From positions 69,357 through 123,723 of the forward strand of contig CAJYPV010000009.1 in the NCBI GenBank assembly GCA_913776825.1: a stretch of DNA of 54,367 nucleotides, read 5' to 3'. The position numbers and the translations under genes are program-made. The notes under the pieces are model-generated. The model had not been told where the DNA came from. It saw only the letters and a list, made by a program, of their open reading frames with translations, and did not search any database. Below, in pieces: positions 38,664 through 46,232 of this stretch. The number at the start of each line of letters is the position of its first letter. Within the stretch, counting starts at the first letter, position 1. The DNA is from Burkholderiaceae bacterium (lineage in GTDB: Bacteria > Pseudomonadota > Gammaproteobacteria > Burkholderiales > Burkholderiaceae_C).

Positions 38664-39530
38664 TCAGGCCGTCGTGCGCATGGCCGTGGCCAGGGACTGG
38701 GCGGCGGTCTGGGCTTCCTGGCGGCGCCGCTCGCCCCAGTCCAGGATCTCCAGGTGACCGTCGGCATGCTCGACCAGCGCGGTGAGGCTCTCGACCCAGT
38801 CGCCGTCATTGGCGTAGAGGATGCCGTCGATATCGCGCAGCTCCGCATGATGGATGTGGCCGCAGACGACGCCCTGCACCCCGCGCTTGCGGGCCTCGCG
38901 GGCGAGCGCTTCCTCGAAGTCGCTGACGTAGGAGACCGCGCGCTTGACCTTGAGCTTCAGGTACTTGCTGAGGCTCCAGTACGGCAGCCCGAGCCGCGCC
39001 CGCAGCGAGTTGAGGTAGCGGTTCAGCTTCAGCGTGAATTCATAGAGCGTGTCGCCCACATGGGCCAGCCACTTGGCGCACTGGATCACGCCATCGAACA
39101 GATCGCCGTGGGTGACCCAGAGCTTGCGGCCGTCCGCCGTTTCATGGATCCACTCCTGCGCGACCTCGATCCCGCCAAAGCTGTGCTGCAGGTACTTGCG
39201 GGCGAATTCATCATGATTGCCCGGCACGTAGATGACGCGGCAGCCCTTGCGGGCCTTGCGCAGCAGCTTTTGCACGACATCGTTGTGGGCTTGCGGCCAA
39301 TACCAGCTGCGGCGCAGTTGCCAGCCATCGACGATGTCGCCGACCAGGAACAGCTGGTCGCACTCCACCTCGCGCAGGAAGTCCAGCAGCGCGCGGGCCT
39401 GACAGCCCGGCGTGCCCAGGTGCAGGTCGGAGATCCACACCGTCCGGAATCGCAGCGAACCGCCCTCGTCCGGCTCCGCGGCGGGTGGCTCGTGGGAGAC
39501 GGCGGCAGACAGGAGGGTGTCGGTCAGCAT
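38664..39530 (-). CDS. Calcineurin-like metallophosphoesterase, LpxH-related family
   Basis: The 288-residue protein has all the metallophosphoesterase motifs in order: VWISDLHLGT (D-x-H), LVGDIVDGW (GD), VPGNHDEFA (GNHD), VTHGDLFDG and CGHIHHAEL. Proteins of this type are often labelled UDP-2,3-diacylglucosamine diphosphatase by similarity to LpxH, which cuts the lipid A precursor at the inner membrane face. This branch, with the SWYWPQAHNDVVQKLLRKA block, is distinct from E. coli LpxH, so the substrate is not proven. The ATG at 39530 (MLTDTLLSAAVSHEP) is chosen. It is divergent from the next gene. Confidence 0.88.
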   Translation of the reverse strand: MLTDTLLSAAVSHEPPAAEPDEGGSLRFRTVWISDLHLGTPGCQARALLDFLREVECDQLFLVGDIVDGWQLRRSWYWPQAHNDVVQKLLRKARKGCRVIYVPGNHDEFARKYLQHSFGGIEVAQEWIHETADGRKLWVTHGDLFDGVIQCAKWLAHVGDTLYEFTLKLNRYLNSLRARLGLPYWSLSKYLKLKVKRAVSYVSDFEEALAREARKRGVQGVVCGHIHHAELRDIDGILYANDGDWVESLTALVEHADGHLEILDWGERRRQEAQTAAQSLATAMRTTA

Positions 39531-39643
39531 GGCCCCACAGCTTGGGGCTGGCTGATGAAAGCTTGATGACCGTGAGGACCGGCCGCGCTCAGCGGCGGAT
39601 GGGGACAAGCGGTCCCCCGCGCACCCCCTCGACGGCGGGGGTC

Positions 39644-39649
39644 GATAAT
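39644..39649 (+). promoter_or_regulatory. -10-like GATAAT, 8 nt before the COG4255-like gene
   Basis: GATAAT ends 8 nt before the ATG at 39658. Together with the lack of a Shine-Dalgarno site this suggests a leaderless start for the two-gene unit with recJ. Confidence 0.45.
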
Positions 39650-39657
39650 TGCGCCCC

Positions 39658-40659
39658 ATGCACCTGATGATTTCCCATGCCAGCGCGCTGGAGCCCCACT
39701 TCGAGGCCGCGCTGCACGAGCTGGAATTGCCCGCGCTGAGCCAGTTGCTCGGCCTGCTGGGCGCCCCGGTCCCCGAGGCCGATGTCGGCGACGACGAACT
39801 CTCCCTCCTCCCCCCGCATGAACGCGCCCTGGCGCAACTGCGTGGCCTGTCGGTGACCGCAGACGGCCCGGTGCCGCTCGCCGCGTGGCGGATTCGGGAC
39901 GCCGCGCCCGACACGCTCAATCCCGCCGACGCCGCGAACGGCCTCCCGGCCGACCTCGCGATCGATTCCGCTGCCCGGCCGGTCTGGGCGCTGCTGACGC
40001 CGCTGCATCTGTCGGTCGGGACTGATCAGGTCACGGCGATGGATCCGGCCTCGCTCGATCTGGACGAAACCGAATCGCGCGCCTTCCTGGCCGCGCTGGC
40101 GCCGGTCTTCCCGACCGACGAGGGCTGGCGCGTCCGCTGGCTGGCGCCGGACCAGTGGGCCATCGCCCATGAGTCGCTGGACGGCCTGCCGGCAGCGAGC
40201 CTGGACCGCATCGTCAACCGCGGCGTGGAAACCTGGATGCCTCGCGCGCGCCGGCTGCGCACGCTGCTCAACGAAATCCAGATGGTGCTGCACAACCATC
40301 CGCTGAACGAGGCCCGCGAAGCGCGCCGCCTGCCGGTGCTGAATGCCGCCTGGATCAGCGGCTGCGGCCGTGACGGGGGCCAGGTCTTGCCGGCTGATCT
40401 GGTGGTCGATGATCGACTCGCCGCGCCGATGCGCGCGGGCGACCTCTATCGCTGGAGCGAAGCCTGGAAAGCGCTGGACGCGGGTCCGCTGAGCGAGGCG
40501 CTGCGCCGGGTGCGCGCGGGCGAGTCGCTGCGGCTGACGCTGAGCGGCGAACGGCTGGCCCGCACCTGGGAGCGGCGCCCCGCCGGTGCCTGGCAGCGGC
40601 TGCGAGAGCGCGTGTCGCCACCGCAGGCACGCGTGTCCGACGCGCTGGGGGCGCTGTGA
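39658..40659 (+). CDS. Uncharacterised COG4255-like protein upstream of recJ
   Basis: The 333-residue protein resembles a betaproteobacterial family often found before recJ and sometimes loosely named phosphoglycerate mutase, although no mutase active-site motif is visible. It starts MHLMISHASALEPHFEAAL. Features include a central PVWALLTPLHLSVGTDQVTAMDP, a Trp-rich WRVRWLAPDQWAIAH, QMVLHNHPLNEAREARRLPVLNAAWISGCG, and a C-terminal Arg-rich tail. No signal peptide or membrane segment is seen. Its stop overlaps the recJ GTG start (GTGA at 40656-40659), so its synthesis is tied to the RecJ nuclease. Confidence 0.75.
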   Translation: MHLMISHASALEPHFEAALHELELPALSQLLGLLGAPVPEADVGDDELSLLPPHERALAQLRGLSVTADGPVPLAAWRIRDAAPDTLNPADAANGLPADLAIDSAARPVWALLTPLHLSVGTDQVTAMDPASLDLDETESRAFLAALAPVFPTDEGWRVRWLAPDQWAIAHESLDGLPAASLDRIVNRGVETWMPRARRLRTLLNEIQMVLHNHPLNEAREARRLPVLNAAWISGCGRDGGQVLPADLVVDDRLAAPMRAGDLYRWSEAWKALDAGPLSEALRRVRAGESLRLTLSGERLARTWERRPAGAWQRLRERVSPPQARVSDALGAL

Positions 40660-42395
40660 GCGCGCCGCGTCTGCTGATCCGCGATGTGCCGCCGGATTCC
40701 GCCTTTGCGCTCGAGCAGGCGGGCATCTCGCCGCTGCTGGCTCGCTTGTTTGCGTCGCGTGGCGTCAGCCAGGCGGAGGAACTGGCGCCCAGCTTCAAGC
40801 ATTTGTTGCGCCCGTCCGGACTGAAGGACATCGACCGCGCCGCCACGCTGCTGGCCGACAGCCTGCAGGCCGGCGAGCGGATCTGCATCGTCGCGGATTA
40901 CGACTGCGACGGCGCGACCGCTTGCGCGGTGATGCTGCGCGGACTGGCCATGCTCGGCGCGCGGCCCGACACGCTCAGCTATGTGGTGCCCGATCGCGCG
41001 GTGCACGGGTATGGGCTGACGCCGACCATCGTCGAACTGGCGCTGCAGCATCGGCCGCAGTTGCTGGTGACGGTGGACAACGGCATCGCCAGCCATGCCG
41101 GCGTCGCGCATGCGCGGGCGCTCGGGTTGAAGGTGCTGGTCACCGACCATCACCTGCCCGCGGCCGATGCCAGCGGTCAGCCCACCGTGCCGGACGCGGA
41201 TGCGCTGGTGAATCCCAATCAGCCCGGCTGCACTTTCGAGAGCAAGAGCCTGGCCGGCGTTGGCGTGGCGTTCTATGTGCTGTGGGCGCTGCGGGATGAG
41301 CTGATCCGGCGCGATCCGTCCGCCAAGGACCGGCTGCCGAGTTTGCTGGGGGTGATGGACCTGGTCGCCCTGGGCACCGTGGCCGACGTGGTGAAGCTGG
41401 ATGCCAACAACCGTCGGCTGGTGGCGCAAGGGCTGCAGCGCATGCGCGAAGGCCGGCTGCAGCCCGGGCTGGCCGCCTTGTTCACCGCGGCGGGCCGTGA
41501 GGCCGCGCGGGCCAACAGTTTCGATCTGGGCTTTGCGCTCGGGCCGCGCATCAACGCAGCGGGGCGGCTGGCCGACATGACCATGGGCATCGGCTGCCTG
41601 ACCTGCGAGGACGCCGATCAGGCGCTGACGCTGGCACGCGAGCTGGACCGCATCAACCGGGAGCGCCGTGAGATCGAAGCCGGCATGCAGGAGCAGGCGC
41701 TGGTGCTGCTGGATCGGCTGATGGCCGATCCGCGGCTCAACGGCACCCCGCCGCCCGCGCTGGCGCTGTTCGATGAGGACTTCCATGAAGGCGTGGTCGG
41801 CATCGTGGCGTCGCGCATCAAGGACCGGCTGCATCGACCGGTGTTCGTGTTCGCCGAAGGCGCGGATGGGCAATTGAAAGGCTCCGGGCGGTCGATCGCT
41901 GGCTTCCATCTGCGGGATGCGCTGGATCTGATCTCCAAGCGGCATCCGGCGTTGTTGCGCAAGTTCGGCGGCCATGCGATGGCGGCGGGTTGCACCCTCA
42001 CGCCGGGCGGCGTGGAGGCGTTCGCGGCGGCCTTCGAGCAGGTCGCGCGCGAATGGCTGGATGACGGCGCCCTCACGCGCACCCTGCGCACCGATGGCCC
42101 GCTGCCGCCGGAAGCCTTCTGCGCGGAAACGGTTCAGGAGCTGGAAGCGCAGGTGTGGGGACAGGCGTTCGAAGCGCCGCTCTTTTGCGATCGGGTGCAG
42201 GTGGTGAATCAGCGGCTGGTCGGGGAACGGCACCTCAAGCTGCGGTTGCGGCAAGGGGCACTGCTGCGGGACGCCATCTGGTTCGGGCGCACCGAACCGC
42301 TGCCGGAGCAGGTGACGCTGGCCTATCGGCTCAGTCTGGACGAGTACCAGGGGCAGAAGCGGGTGCAGATGGTGGTGGAAGCGATGGCGGAGTGA
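40656..42395 (+). CDS. recJ: Single-stranded-DNA-specific exonuclease RecJ
   Basis: RecJ degrades single-stranded DNA 5' to 3' in recombination and mismatch repair. The 579-residue protein has the DHH family motifs: VADYDCDGATACAVM (I), LVTVDNGIASHAG (II), LVTDHHLPAAD (III, the DHH) and GTVADVVKLDANNR (IV). The DHHA1-type KFGGHAMAAGCTL and a C-terminal OB domain follow. The start is GTG at 40656, inside the upstream gene's stop (4-bp overlap). No other start fits before the conserved N-terminus. Confidence 0.95.
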   Translation: MSAPRLLIRDVPPDSAFALEQAGISPLLARLFASRGVSQAEELAPSFKHLLRPSGLKDIDRAATLLADSLQAGERICIVADYDCDGATACAVMLRGLAMLGARPDTLSYVVPDRAVHGYGLTPTIVELALQHRPQLLVTVDNGIASHAGVAHARALGLKVLVTDHHLPAADASGQPTVPDADALVNPNQPGCTFESKSLAGVGVAFYVLWALRDELIRRDPSAKDRLPSLLGVMDLVALGTVADVVKLDANNRRLVAQGLQRMREGRLQPGLAALFTAAGREAARANSFDLGFALGPRINAAGRLADMTMGIGCLTCEDADQALTLARELDRINRERREIEAGMQEQALVLLDRLMADPRLNGTPPPALALFDEDFHEGVVGIVASRIKDRLHRPVFVFAEGADGQLKGSGRSIAGFHLRDALDLISKRHPALLRKFGGHAMAAGCTLTPGGVEAFAAAFEQVAREWLDDGALTRTLRTDGPLPPEAFCAETVQELEAQVWGQAFEAPLFCDRVQVVNQRLVGERHLKLRLRQGALLRDAIWFGRTEPLPEQVTLAYRLSLDEYQGQKRVQMVVEAMAE

Positions 42396-42495
42396 ATCCG
42401 CGGCGGGGCGTGCGGCTCGCGTCTTGCAAGGTGAGGCGCGGGCGTCGCGATGTGCGGAAGCGGGCGCCCGTGTCGCGGTCCGCCTGGTCAGCGCA

Positions 42496-42990
42496 TCACG
42501 CCGGAAGGCTGCGGCGCACCCAGTCCAGGATCGCCTGCGCCGGCATCGCGCCCGACTGTCGGGCCACCTCGCGTCCACCGACGAACAGCAGCAGCGTGGG
42601 AATGCTGCGGATCGCGTAGCGGGCGCTCTGCTGCGGGGCGGCGTCGGTGTCCAGCTTGACGAAGCGGACCATCGGCATCGATTGGGCCGCCTTCTCGAAC
42701 TGCGGCGCCATCGAGCGGCAAGGGCCGCACCAGGCGGCCCAGCAGTCCACCACGATCGGCAATTCGGTGCCGGCGACGACGCGGTCGAAGATCTCTGCCG
42801 TCACGTCCATCGGCTGGGCCGCCATCAGCGCCGTGCCGCAGCGGCCGCAGTCGGGAGACTCGGTCAGGCGCTCGCGGGGGACGCGGTTCTTGGCGCCGCA
42901 GGCGGTGCAGACCAGGTGCAGGCTGGCGGCCTGGGACGCGGCGGCGCTGGATGCAGCGGCAGCGGACGCGGAAGAAGCAGGTGAATTCAT
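42496..42990 (-). CDS. trxC: Thioredoxin 2
   Basis: TrxC reduces disulfides and supports peroxide defence. The 164-residue protein has the N-terminal zinc finger (LVCTACGAKNRVP, then CGRCG) that separates Trx2 from Trx1, and the active site CWAAWCGPCRSMAPQFE. RSIPTLLLFVGGREV is the cis-Pro region. An Ala/Ser-rich N-terminus of about 25 residues precedes the zinc finger, longer than in E. coli. The ATG at 42990 is chosen. It is convergent with recJ and divergent from the host-attachment gene. Confidence 0.92.
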   Translation of the reverse strand: MNSPASSASAAAASSAAASQAASLHLVCTACGAKNRVPRERLTESPDCGRCGTALMAAQPMDVTAEIFDRVVAGTELPIVVDCWAAWCGPCRSMAPQFEKAAQSMPMVRFVKLDTDAAPQQSARYAIRSIPTLLLFVGGREVARQSGAMPAQAILDWVRRSLPA

Positions 42991-43159
42991 GAGGCAGGAC
43001 CCTACGCCGAGATCGATGGGGCAGCAAGCGGCATGCCCTGCAGATTCGCCTATGCCATTCGGGTGTTGACGCGGCAGAGCGGTCGGCCGGGCGCGCGCTG
43101 GCTTGGGTACGAGGATTGCCGCCCTGGGCTCATCTCCCACTTCCCAGAAGGACTGACCC

Positions 43160-43615
43160 ATGCCGAACTACAAAGACGACGGAAAAGTCTGGGTCCTCGT
43201 CGCCGATGAAGGCGTCGCGCGACTGCTCCGATTGCCCGAAGAAGGCGGTGACCTCGAAGACGTCACCACCCTGACCGACGCGGCCGCCCACGCCGACAAG
43301 GCCGACCTGCGGCGGGACGCCGAAGGCCGGCGCGGCGGGAATACCACCACGTCGGCGAGCGTGGATGAATCGCATCAGGAAGCGATGTCGTTCTCGGCGC
43401 GGGTGGCGAAGACGCTGGATGAGGCGCTCATCAAGAACGAGTTCACCCAGTTGCGGGTGGTGGCGGCGCCCAGGTTCCTGGGGCTGCTGAGGAAGGCGCT
43501 CAGCCCGCAGGTCGCCAAGGTGGTTCTGGATGAGACCAATGTCGATGTGGTGCATGAGAGCTTGGGGCAGCTGACGACGAGGTTGTTTCCGGAGAGGGAC
43601 TTTAGTAAGACATGA
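43160..43615 (+). CDS. Host-attachment family protein
   Basis: The 151-residue protein matches the family first described as required for attachment to host cells (Pfam Host_attach, as I recall). Typical blocks are VWVLVADEGVARLLRL near the N-terminus, SFSARVAKTLDEALIKNEFTQL and VVAAPRFLGLLRKALSP. It has no signal peptide. The fold resembles tRNA-release-factor-like (eRF1 domain 2/3 or peptidyl-tRNA-hydrolase) domains in related groups, so the attachment role may be indirect. AAGGA lies 9 nt before the ATG. A repeat block follows. Confidence 0.82.
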   Translation: MPNYKDDGKVWVLVADEGVARLLRLPEEGGDLEDVTTLTDAAAHADKADLRRDAEGRRGGNTTTSASVDESHQEAMSFSARVAKTLDEALIKNEFTQLRVVAAPRFLGLLRKALSPQVAKVVLDETNVDVVHESLGQLTTRLFPERDFSKT

Positions 43616-43683
43616 GGATGAGGGCGGGGGCGGGTTTTGGGCCGTCCTCGTCCCCTCGATACACGGCGGGGGCGGCCCAGCAG

Positions 43684-43918
43684 CGGTCCAAGATGGCCCT
43701 CTCCTCGATGCACCCCGCCGGGTCTCGCCCCGGCTGGCGAGTAACTTTCTTGGCGCGCCAAGAAAGTCACCAAAGAAGCGCTGGCGGACTTTGATTTGGC
43801 TCGCTGCGATCGCTCGCTATCGCTCGGTCACTGCTACTAGCACCGCGACCACTGAGGACGCTTGGCCCGCCAAGCGGTGACCTTGCCCGCATTCGCGGGT
43901 CGCGGGCGCCTCTCAACG
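43684..43918 (-). repeat. Long dispersed repeat, copy A (inverted)
   Basis: About 235 bp, running opposite to copies B, C and D. It contains GAGAGGGCCATCTTGGA-like sequence, the GGGGCGAGACCCGGCGGGGTGC block, a 24-bp perfect palindrome (43744-43767; half-site ACTTTCTTGGCG), the CAAATCAAAGTCC block, and the CTAGTAGCAGTG and GGGCAAGGTCACC blocks. Confidence 0.9.
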
Positions 43919-43995
43919 AGGTACTGCGATATGCATGACAGCGCGAAGCGCCGCAATTTGGCGCAATGTCGGCAATGCAGTCTGGGCACCGCAGT

Positions 43996-44093
43996 GTCAG
44001 CACCGGGACGTCAGCGCTGAGACGTGAGCGCTGGGATGTCAGCGCTGGGATATCGGCGCTGCGGTGTCGGCGCTGCGGCGTCGGCGCTGCGTT
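43996..44093. repeat. 14-bp tandem repeat, seven copies
   Basis: Seven consecutive 14-bp units of the form GTCAGCGCTGGGAT start at 43996, 44010, 44024, 44038, 44052, 44066 and 44080. The core is AGCGCTG or GGCGCTG, and the last base group drifts from GGGAT to GCGGT/GCGGC. It lies between inverted copies A and B. Confidence 0.92.
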
Positions 44094-44208
44094 ACCTGTC
44101 CTGCGATGACGGTCAGCATCGCCTGAGCAACAACTGCGCGGCGACTTGGGATGATTGTTCGTCCCGATGAGGGGCTGTGGTCAGGGCGCGGCTGAAGGTG
44201 ATGTGCAC

Positions 44209-44422
44209 GTTGAGAGGCGCCCGCGACCCGCGAATGCGGGCAAGGTCACCGCTGGGCGTACCAAGCGTCCTCAGTGGTCGCGGTGCTAGTAGCAGTGACC
44301 GAGCGGATGCGAGCGATGACAGCGAGACAAATCAAAGTCCGCCAGCGTTTCTTTGGTGACTTTCTTGGCGCGCCAAGAAAGTTACTCGCCTGCCGGGGCG
44401 AGACCCGGCGGGGTGCATCGAA
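44209..44422 (+). repeat. Long dispersed repeat, copy B
   Basis: About 214 bp. It begins GTTGAGAGGCGCCCGCGACC, includes the CTAGTAGCAGTGACCGAGCG block and the 24-bp palindrome at 44359-44382, and ends in the GACCCGGCGGGGTGCATCGA block. Confidence 0.9.
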
Positions 44423-44503
44423 TGGCGGGCAGTCTCGAACTACTGCACGAGCGTATCCGCCATGCCCGCGACAGGCGAGCCGCATCCCCAACCGCAGTAA
44501 GCC

Positions 44504-44734
44504 GTTGAGAGGCGCCCGCGACCCGCGCATGCGGGCAAGGTCACCGCCGGGCGGGCCAAGCGTCCTCGGTGGTCGCGGTGCTAGTAGCAGTGTCCGAGCG
44601 GATGCGAGCGATTACAGCGAGACAAATCAAAGTCCACCAGCGCTTCTTTGGTGACTTTCTTGGCGCGCCAAGAAAGTTACTCGCCAGCCGGGGCGAGACC
44701 CGGCGGGGTGCATCGAGGAGAGGGCCATCTTGGA
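44504..44734 (+). repeat. Long dispersed repeat, copy C
   Basis: About 231 bp, direct with B and the most complete copy, with the 24-bp palindrome at 44654-44677 and the extra GAGAGGGCCATCTTGGA end that is also in copy A. Confidence 0.9.
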
Positions 44735-44770
44735 CTGCTGCTGAGCCACATCAAAAAGCGCAGTACGCCA

Positions 44771-44855
44771 TCGAGAGGCGCCCGCGAACGCGGGCAACGT
44801 CGCCGCTTGGCGGACCAAGCGGCGTCGGTGGTCGTGGTGCTGGTATCAGAGCCCC
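44771..44855 (+). repeat. Long dispersed repeat, copy D (partial, diverged)
   Basis: Only the first 85 bp of the unit are recognisable (GAGAGGCGCCCGCGA, CGGGCAACGTC, GGTGGTCGTGGTGCTGG), with several changes. The palindrome is absent. Confidence 0.7.
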
Positions 44856-44941
44856 AGCGAAGCCATTCGCAACCGGCCATCCACCACGTCTAGTGACACC
44901 CCCCGACAGCAGACACGCCCTCATGGCCATGCCATCGCTCC

Positions 44942-44947
44942 TAGAAT
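44942..44947 (+). promoter_or_regulatory. -10-like TAGAAT, 7 nt before rnm
   Basis: TAGAAT ends 7 nt before the GTG at 44955. It supports the GTG as the start of a leaderless message. Confidence 0.45.
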
Positions 44948-44954
44948 CAACCGC

Positions 44955-45887
44955 GTGAACCCCCAGTCGCTCGACCCCTCCATCCCCACCGCCTCCTCCC
45001 AACCCAGGCGGCGCCCCCCGTTGCACGCGCAGACCAACGCCGACCTCCACTGCCATTCCACGGTCTCCGACGGCACGCTGCACCCAGAAGCCCTGGCCGC
45101 TCGCGCCAAAGCCAATGGCGTCGAGCTCTGGGCCCTGACCGATCACGACGAAGTCGGCGGCCAGCAGCGCGCGCTGGACGCCGCACGCTCGCTCGGCCTG
45201 CCCTACCTCACCGGAGTCGAAATCTCCGTCACCTTCGCCGGCAAGGTGGTCCACATCGTCGGCCTGGGCTTCGACCACCGCCATCCCTCGCTGGTCGATG
45301 GCCTGCGCGCCACCCGCCAGGGCCGCGGCGCCCGCGCCCGGGAAATGTCGGATGACCTGGCCAAGGTCGGCATCCACGGCGCCTCTGAAGGCGCGCTGAA
45401 ATACGTCGGCAACCCGGAGCTGATCTCCCGGACCCACTTCGCCCGCTTCCTCGTTGACGCCGGCCACTGCAGCGACGTCTCCGATGTCTTCCGTCGCTAC
45501 CTCACCGAAGGCAAACCCGGCTACGTGCCCCACAAATGGGCCGCCCTGGGCGACGCCATCCGCTGGATCCGCGAAAGCGGCGGCATCGCCGTCATCGCCC
45601 ACCCCGGTCGATATGGCTTCACGCCCACCGAGGAATACGCGCTGATCACCGAATTCATGGGCCACGGCGGCCGCGGCATCGAAGTGGTCACCGGAAGCCA
45701 CACCAGCGCCGACATCCTCACCTACACCAGCACCGCGCAGGAATTCAACCTGCTGGCCTCCCGCGGCTCGGACTTCCACAGCCCGCAGGAAAGCCGGATC
45801 GATGTGGGCAAGCTGCCCGATCACCTCTCCGGACAACTCCAGCCCGTCTGGATGGCGCTGCAAGAGCGCATTCATTGGCCGGACTGA
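44955..45887 (+). CDS. rnm: PHP-domain 3',5'-nucleoside bisphosphate phosphatase (RNase AM type)
   Basis: The 310-residue PHP-fold metallohydrolase has DLHCHSTVSDGTLHPEAL (metal ligands HxH), LTDHDEVGG (the TDHD motif), GVEISVTF and HIVGLGFD. GIAVIAHPGRY and LLASRGSDFHSP supply further ligands. The E. coli counterpart (YciV/TrpH) hydrolyses 3',5'-bisphosphonucleotides and trims RNA 5' ends. The start is GTG at 44955. In E. coli it is followed by yciO; here yciO lies 8.3 kb downstream. Confidence 0.92.
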   Translation: MNPQSLDPSIPTASSQPRRRPPLHAQTNADLHCHSTVSDGTLHPEALAARAKANGVELWALTDHDEVGGQQRALDAARSLGLPYLTGVEISVTFAGKVVHIVGLGFDHRHPSLVDGLRATRQGRGARAREMSDDLAKVGIHGASEGALKYVGNPELISRTHFARFLVDAGHCSDVSDVFRRYLTEGKPGYVPHKWAALGDAIRWIRESGGIAVIAHPGRYGFTPTEEYALITEFMGHGGRGIEVVTGSHTSADILTYTSTAQEFNLLASRGSDFHSPQESRIDVGKLPDHLSGQLQPVWMALQERIHWPD

Positions 45888-46232
45888 GCGAACGCGGCGC
45901 TCGTCACCCCCTGATGGCGTCTGCAGGACGCCCACAGACCCTCCTCCGCTCAGCAGTGGAAGGGACAGATCATTCAAAGCGAGCGCCCTTCGCGGCTCAG
46001 CCCCCTTGAATGAACGGGGCCAGACGTGATCGCGGGTCGCGAGGACGCAGCGGCCGCAGAGCGTGGCGCTCAGACAGGTGACATCGCCCGCCTGCCCAAC
46101 CCGTCGGTGCCCATTGACAACACCTCTGGTGGCTAAAGAAACTCAACCGACCGTCTGACATGCCGCGTACGGGGTCGCGGCGATCGGCCGTCAAACAACT
46201 ACCGTCGACGCCCACATCGCGAGGGCCCTGGG
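45888..46232. other. 345-bp region upstream of the kinase module
   Basis: It contains no recognisable gene. TTGACA (46114-46119) followed by TAAAGA at 46134-46139 (14-bp spacing, short) is a weak promoter candidate, and GAGG at 46220-46223 is a plausible ribosome binding site for the first kinase. No terminator for rnm was recognised. Confidence 0.5.
46114..46139 (+). promoter_or_regulatory. Weak promoter candidate of the kinase module
   Basis: TTGACA matches the -35 consensus perfectly, but the only -10-like sequence (TAAAGA) is at 14-bp spacing instead of 16-18. Transcription would start about 85 bp before the first kinase. Confidence 0.28.

Larger units (their letters stand above)
43616..44954. 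other. Gene-free block made of dispersed and tandem repeats
   Basis: This 1.3-kb region holds four copies of a long repeat (A inverted, B, C and D direct) and a 14-bp tandem array between A and B. The short open frames seen in both strands come from the repeat sequence itself (the peptide VTFLARQES recurs at each palindrome) and are not taken as genes. Confidence 0.8.

Noticed and set aside
43612..44893. Short frames containing VTFLARQES and similar peptides
   Set aside because: They are translations of the palindromic repeat copies in both directions, not independent genes.
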